DNA of 64,000 bases from JAAXIE01 sp965204245 (GTDB lineage: Bacteria > Chloroflexota > Dehalococcoidia > Lucifugimonadales > JAAXIE01), in the NCBI GenBank assembly GCA_965204245.1, contig CBDBED010000003.1, forward strand, positions 310,001 to 374,000. The letters run 5' to 3'. Of the stretch, positions 60,175 to 64,000 are shown one piece after another (position 1 is the stretch's first letter; each line of letters opens with the position of its first letter). The notes under the pieces are model-generated. The model was given only the letters and a program-made list of their open reading frames with translations, ran no database searches and had not been told where the DNA came from. Both the position numbers and the translations under genes were made by a program.

Positions 60175-60513
60175 TTGGTGATGACTGCCGGCGGGGCAGG
60201 CTTGGCCTTCCTCGTACTGGTGCTGCTGACGGGTCTGACGTGGGTAATGGGTTGGGTGCTCCGCTGGAGGGTGGCTAGGGCCACCCGCTTGGGCGTGGAA
60301 GTGCCTGAGCTGGACCCCCCACGAGAAGATGAGTTGGAGATGGCTGCAATGATTGCAGCTTCCATAGTCGCTGCGCGGCTGGGCCGGACGGCCCCCACCA
60401 CCGGAGGGAGGCCGCCCACAACCATCTCCTCCACGTCCGCAAGGTGGGCTGTGCAAGGCCGGCGCGATATCATGGCAGGCCGCTCCAGCCGTCCCGTGCG
60501 CCGGCAATTCTGA
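60175..60513 (+). CDS. OadG-like sodium pump gamma subunit
   Basis: A 112-residue protein with one N-terminal membrane segment ('GLAFLVLVLLTGLTWVMGWV') and a polar tail with 'EDELEMAAMIAASIVAARLG', the '(L)-AAI.AAI.A' helix seen in OadG proteins. OadG helps anchor the carboxyltransferase subunit to OadB. Start uncertain among TTG 60175, GTG 60178 and ATG 60181. OadB follows 44 nt downstream. Confidence 0.75.
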   Translation: MVMTAGGAGLAFLVLVLLTGLTWVMGWVLRWRVARATRLGVEVPELDPPREDELEMAAMIAASIVAARLGRTAPTTGGRPPTTISSTSARWAVQGRRDIMAGRSSRPVRRQF

Positions 60514-60557
60514 TGCCTTTCCTGACACCTCCGCGGGTGAAGTCCCCCTTGGACTAG

Positions 60558-61718
60558 GTGCGCTTGGAAACCATCTCGGAGCTTTTTCAGCACTCGGGCC
60601 TCGGCAACCTCACGTGGGGCAACGGACTGCTGCTGCTGGTCGGCATCGGGTTCATCTATGTCGCCATCGTCAAAGCCAGGGAGCCCTATGTCCTGCTGCC
60701 CCTGGGTCTAGGTATCCTGCTGGGCAACCTGCCCCTGACTGGCCTTCCCGACTTCATCCCCGGTTCCGATGAAGTCCAGTCGTCGGGCATGTTCGGAGTC
60801 GTGTTCCACTATGGTCTTTCTTTCTGGAGCATACTTCCGCCCCTGATTTTCCTTGGACTGGGGGCAATGACCGATTTCGGCCCCATGATTGCAGACCCCA
60901 AGACCATGCTGTTGGGGGCAGCAGCCCAAGTGGGTGTGTTCTTCGCCTTCTGGGGGGCGCTGTTCGCCCAGTTCGACATGACGGAAGCCGCAGCCATTGG
61001 CATTATCGGCGGGGCGGACGGGCCAACTACGATCTTTGCGTCGGCCCAGTTGGCCCCTGAGCTTCTGGGCACCATCGGGGTCATTGCCTACAGCTATATG
61101 GCTGCCGTGGTGTTCATCCAGCCGCCGATCATGAAACTGCTCACGACGAGGGCGGAACGTGGACGGGAGATGAAGCCTCCGCGCGAGGTCTCCCGTCTGG
61201 AGAAGCTGATGTTCCCGGCGGCGGCCATGACGCTGATAATTTTGGTGGTGCCGGATTCGGCCCCGCTGATCGCCATGTTCATGATAGGGAACCTGTTCCG
61301 GGAGAGCGGAGTGGTGCCCCGCTTGATGGAGACGGCTTCCAACGAGCTTCTGAACATCACGACGATTTTCCTGATGGTCACCGTAGGCACTCAATTGCAG
61401 GCCGACCAAGTAATGAACTGGGACACGCTGCGCATCCTTGGTCTGGGGCTTGTGGCGTTCTCGTTCAGCACGGCGGGGGGAATACTGTTCGCCAAGGGGA
61501 TGAACCTCTTTCTCAAGGAGAAGGTGAACCCGCTCATCGGGTCGGCTGGGGTGTCGGCGGTGCCCATGGCGGCCCGCCTTTCGCATGTGGTGGCGCAAGA
61601 GACGAACCCCAACAGCTTCATCCTGCCCTATGCCATGGGCCCCAACGTGGCTGGCGTCATCGGCTCGGCGGTTGTGGCTGGCGTGTTCCTTTCGCTCATT
61701 CCGAAGCTGGTCGGCTGA
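60558..61718 (+). CDS. Sodium ion-translocating decarboxylase beta subunit (OadB-like)
   Basis: A 386-residue membrane protein with about nine to eleven hydrophobic segments. Signatures: 'LLPLGLGILLGNLPLTG', 'GIIGGADGPTTIFASAQLAP' (carries the essential Asp for Na+), 'FLMVTVGTQLQADQVMNW' and 'SAVPMAARLSHVVAQETNPN'. It couples decarboxylation of oxaloacetate, methylmalonyl-CoA or similar to Na+ export. The carboxyltransferase and biotin subunits (OadA or MmdA) are not here, so the substrate is open. GTG start with weak ribosome site. Confidence 0.92.
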   Translation: MRLETISELFQHSGLGNLTWGNGLLLLVGIGFIYVAIVKAREPYVLLPLGLGILLGNLPLTGLPDFIPGSDEVQSSGMFGVVFHYGLSFWSILPPLIFLGLGAMTDFGPMIADPKTMLLGAAAQVGVFFAFWGALFAQFDMTEAAAIGIIGGADGPTTIFASAQLAPELLGTIGVIAYSYMAAVVFIQPPIMKLLTTRAERGREMKPPREVSRLEKLMFPAAAMTLIILVVPDSAPLIAMFMIGNLFRESGVVPRLMETASNELLNITTIFLMVTVGTQLQADQVMNWDTLRILGLGLVAFSFSTAGGILFAKGMNLFLKEKVNPLIGSAGVSAVPMAARLSHVVAQETNPNSFILPYAMGPNVAGVIGSAVVAGVFLSLIPKLVG

Positions 61719-61759
61719 GCAACGACTGACCCCCGGCCACTCGCGAATTCCCCTTCTCA

Positions 61760-61768
61760 TGCTAGAAT
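61760..61768 (+). promoter_or_regulatory. Extended -10 promoter of the dienelactone hydrolase gene
   Basis: TGC-TAGAAT, 48 nt upstream of the ATG; same sequence as the DinB-family promoter. Confidence 0.45.
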
Positions 61769-61816
61769 GGGCGACGGCAGGCGCTATGCGCCGCAGATTC
61801 AAAACGGAGGACTGTT

Positions 61817-62542
61817 ATGCCTAACAGTTGGGTTGATATACCTGTAGACGGCCAGGCCATGGATAGCTACCTGACCAGGCCCAACGATGACGAGAGGCAT
61901 CCGGCAATCATCGTCATTCAAGAGGTGTGGGGCGTGAACTCTCACATCCAGTATGTTACGGACCGGCTGCCAGCGCAGGGTTATGTGGGACTGGCTCCCT
62001 CCATGTTCCACCGCGAGGGCAAGGGCGTCATCGGCATGCACGAGGAGATGGAGACCGCATTCGCCCGGATGGGGGCCTGCACCGACGCCGGGATTGTGGC
62101 CGACGTAAAGGCCGCCGTGGCTTGGCTGCGGCAGCAGCCCTATGTTGACCCGGACCGCATCGGGATTGTCGGCTTCTGCTTTGGCGGCCGCGTCTCCTTC
62201 TTGGCTGCGTGCACCGTTCCCGAACTCAAGGCCGCGTCCGTGTTCTATGGCGGGCGGATACTTGCTGCACTCGGCGACGGGGCTCCTCCCATTGACCAAG
62301 TGGGGAACATCAACTGCCCGGTATTGGGGCTGTTCGGTGAGGAGGACCAGAACCCGACGCCTGCCGATGTGGACCAGATAGAGGCCGCGATGGAGGCGGC
62401 AGGCAAGACGTACTCGTTCCACATGTACCCGGGGTGCGGTCACGGCTTCCACTGCAATGCCCGTGGCAGCTACCGGCCCGAGTCGGCACGCGATGCGTGG
62501 GGCAAGACCATTGCTTGGTTCGACGAGCACGTAAAGGCGTAG
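61817..62542 (+). CDS. Dienelactone hydrolase family protein
   Basis: A 241-residue alpha/beta hydrolase. The nucleophile is the Cys in 'IGIVGFCFGGRVSFLAA' (G-x-C-x-G-G), with Asp in 'LGLFGEEDQNPTP' and His in 'PGCGHGFHCNARGSY'. Canonical members hydrolyse dienelactone in chlorocatechol degradation, but many are general esterases. GGAGG lies 8 nt before the ATG. Confidence 0.93.
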   Translation: MPNSWVDIPVDGQAMDSYLTRPNDDERHPAIIVIQEVWGVNSHIQYVTDRLPAQGYVGLAPSMFHREGKGVIGMHEEMETAFARMGACTDAGIVADVKAAVAWLRQQPYVDPDRIGIVGFCFGGRVSFLAACTVPELKAASVFYGGRILAALGDGAPPIDQVGNINCPVLGLFGEEDQNPTPADVDQIEAAMEAAGKTYSFHMYPGCGHGFHCNARGSYRPESARDAWGKTIAWFDEHVKA

Positions 62543-62551
62543 GTACTGCTG

Positions 62552-62585
62552 GAAGGGGAGGGCGCGTTGAGTAGCCCTCCCCTTC
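62552..62585 (+). terminator. Terminator-like hairpin after dienelactone hydrolase
   Basis: GAAGGGGAGGGC (62552-62563) pairs with GCCCTCCCCTTC (62574-62585), 12 bp perfect, 10-nt loop, 10 nt after the stop codon. There is no T-run, so it may be a transcript-stabilising 3' hairpin or a factor-dependent end. Confidence 0.65.
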
Positions 62586-62712
62586 GCATACGCTGCCCCA
62601 GCGGTCGTCCAAGATCGGGTGTCGTCCGAGGGCGAAAGTCCCGTGGCATTGATGCCATTTGCATCGCGGCGGGCAAGTCCGCAAGGGCAGCAAGCCTTCC
62701 TTGGAGGCGTAC

Positions 62713-63516
62713 ATGAAGGTAGGAATCATCGGGATGGGCACCATTGGCCGCCGCGTTGCGACGGGCTTGGACTCCGGCGAAGTGTCGGGGGTCGAGTTGG
62801 GGGCCCTATCCAGCCGCAACATCGGGCGGGCCATGGAGTTCGCAAAGTCGCTGGAGGCCCCTCCTCCGGTGGTGCCGATGGAGGAAGTGCCCCCACTGGT
62901 GGACTTGGTTATTGAGGCGGCGAGCCAGGACTCGGTGGACCCCATTGCGCAGGCCACGCTCAGGTACGGCAAGGACCTGATGGTGCTGAGTTGCGGGGCC
63001 TTGCTGGACCGGGAGGACTTGCTGACTCTTGCCGCGGAGAACGGGGCCAGCATCTATGCTCCGTCGGGGGCTATTGCGTGCCTCGACGGCATCATGGGGG
63101 CGGCCATGGGGAACATTGAATCGCTGACCATGATTAGCACCAAGCCGCCGGAAGGGTTCAAGGACACGCCTGGGATGGTGGGGAGTCCCGTTGACTTGGA
63201 CGCGCTGACGGAGCCTGCCACGCTGTATGAGGGGCCTGCGCTTGAGGCGTGCCGCCTCTTTCCCGCCAACATCAATGTGTCCGCTGCGGTGTCCATGGCG
63301 GGCTTGGGGCCGCATGAGACCAAGGTGCGGATCGTGGCCGACCCGGCGGTGGTGCATAACACTCATGAAATCGTGGTGACGGGGGACTTCGGCATCATCC
63401 AGATGAAGATCCAGAACGTCCCCTCGGCCAGCAATCCCAAGACGGGGATGATGACGGCGCTTTCCACGCTGGCGTCGCTGCGAAAACTCGTTTCGCCACT
63501 GAAGGTGGGGACGTGA
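62713..63516 (+). CDS. nadX: Aspartate dehydrogenase (NadX-like)
   Basis: NadX oxidises L-aspartate to iminoaspartate for NAD synthesis. The 267-residue protein has the NAD loop 'KVGIIGMGTIGRRVATGLDS', 'VIEAASQDSVDPIAQATLRY', 'IYAPSGAIACLDGIMGAAMG' (includes the active-site region) and 'ANINVSAAVSMAGLGPHETK' with the catalytic His in the C-terminal domain. ATG 62713 is set by GGAGG at 62703-62707. nadA/nadC are not adjacent. The gene is followed by a peptidase gene after 39 nt. Confidence 0.88.
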   Translation: MKVGIIGMGTIGRRVATGLDSGEVSGVELGALSSRNIGRAMEFAKSLEAPPPVVPMEEVPPLVDLVIEAASQDSVDPIAQATLRYGKDLMVLSCGALLDREDLLTLAAENGASIYAPSGAIACLDGIMGAAMGNIESLTMISTKPPEGFKDTPGMVGSPVDLDALTEPATLYEGPALEACRLFPANINVSAAVSMAGLGPHETKVRIVADPAVVHNTHEIVVTGDFGIIQMKIQNVPSASNPKTGMMTALSTLASLRKLVSPLKVGT

Positions 63517-63555
63517 ACAAGCATCCCGTGGGGACTATCGAGACAGGAGAGCCCG

Positions 63556-64000
63556 ATGATTGAGCGAGACCGACTGGTCAAAACCTTCTGTGAACTGGTG
63601 CGCATAGACAGCCCTTCCGGCGAGGAGGAGGCCGTTGCCCAGTACCTCACTCAAAAGCTCACCGCCTTGGGGCTGCGGGTGCAGCGCGATTCCCACGGCA
63701 ATGTGATTGCGTCGGAAGAGGGCGAGAACCCGCTTATCCTGTCGGCCCACATGGATACCGTGGAGCCGGGGCGCGGAATCAAGCCCCGCATTGAGGAAGA
63801 CCGGATTGTTTCAGATGGCACGACCATTCTGGGTGGAGACTGCAAGGCGGGGGTGGCTGCCATATTGGAGGGACTGCAGTCCATCAAGGATGAGGGAGCG
63901 AGCCGACGGCCGATACAGGCTGTGTTTACGCGTGGCGAAGAGATTGGGCTGGTGGGAGCACAGTATCTGGATTACGGCATACTCAAGGGTGAGGAGGCGG
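63556..64000 (+). CDS. M20/PepT-like metallopeptidase, 3' truncated
   Basis: The frame is open to the window edge (148 codons). 'VRIDSPSGEEEAVAQYLTQK', 'LILSAHMDTVEPGRGIKP' (first metal His and Asp), 'ILGGDCKAGVAAILEG' (bridging Asp) and 'FTRGEEIGLVGAQYLDY' (catalytic Glu pair) show an M20/M42 zinc aminopeptidase, most like the PepT-type tripeptidases. AGGAG lies 7 nt before the ATG. The C-terminal half is outside the window. Confidence 0.88.
   Translation, partial: MIERDRLVKTFCELVRIDSPSGEEEAVAQYLTQKLTALGLRVQRDSHGNVIASEEGENPLILSAHMDTVEPGRGIKPRIEEDRIVSDGTTILGGDCKAGVAAILEGLQSIKDEGASRRPIQAVFTRGEEIGLVGAQYLDYGILKGEEA

Overview
This window is a gene-dense, GC-rich bacterial chromosome segment. Gene content and order suggest Chloroflexota, most likely a Dehalococcoidia/SAR202-like lineage. 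The supporting traits are two LLM-type flavin/F420 oxidoreductases, a short EF-Ts, a Cys4-lid adenylate kinase, a Ycf45/SpoIIIAA-like ATPase with R3H end, PdxST, and a Tat-exported sulfite-oxidase-like lipoprotein. That placement is inference; no rRNA or tRNA gene was seen to test it.

Layout. (1) 1-8 kb, + strand: truncated LLM oxidoreductase, radical SAM protein, CoA-binding protein, gentisate-dioxygenase-like cupin, pdxS-pdxT, R3H ATPase and tmk, closed by a strong terminator. (2) 7.9-9.4 kb, - strand: queG followed by a small SelW/Rdx-family gene whose redox motif is interrupted by an in-frame TGA, almost certainly a selenocysteine codon. (3) 9.5-14.6 kb: gcvH, two Dpp/Opp-type ABC ATPases, lepA, and a convergent DinB-family gene. 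(4) 14.65-21.3 kb, + strand: a promoter, SAM riboswitch and intrinsic terminator, then mtnA-mtnP-rhodanese-ahcY-metK and a phosphohexomutase. This is a SAM/methylthioadenosine/homocysteine recycling operon.

(5) 21.3-42.3 kb, - strand: one long ribosomal cluster transcribed rpsL-rpsG-fusA-rpsJ ... secY-adk-map-infA-rpmJ-rpsM-rpsK-rpsD-rpoA-rplQ-truA-rplM-rpsI, with no tuf. Many of its proteins, and RpoA, carry long acidic low-complexity tails. rplP (L16) is split by a single-base frameshift and its first codons overlap rpsC. (6) 42.3-45.4 kb: a repeat-rich intergenic stretch, a small zinc-knuckle protein, a SorA-like molybdoenzyme and a polysaccharide deacetylase. (7) 45.4-56 kb, - strand: rpsB-tsf-pyrH-frr-uppS-cdsA-dxr-(Uma2)-rseP-ispG-proS. 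rseP carries a one-base frameshift in a C6 run, and a Uma2-family gene interrupts the usual order. (8) 56.6-64 kb: a second LLM oxidoreductase, a nucleotidyltransferase-phoU-pstB operon (-), then OadG/OadB sodium-pump subunits, dienelactone hydrolase, NadX-like aspartate dehydrogenase and a truncated M20-type peptidase (+).

The most unusual signals are four. First, the hidden selenoprotein gene. Second, a short motif (CGTATCTGAG / CGTAGCTGAG) repeated in three separate intergenic regions near 2.1, 42.5 and 56.2 kb. Third, acidic tails on much of the translation machinery. Fourth, an extended -10 promoter signature (TGC-TAT/GNAT) in front of several transcription units.
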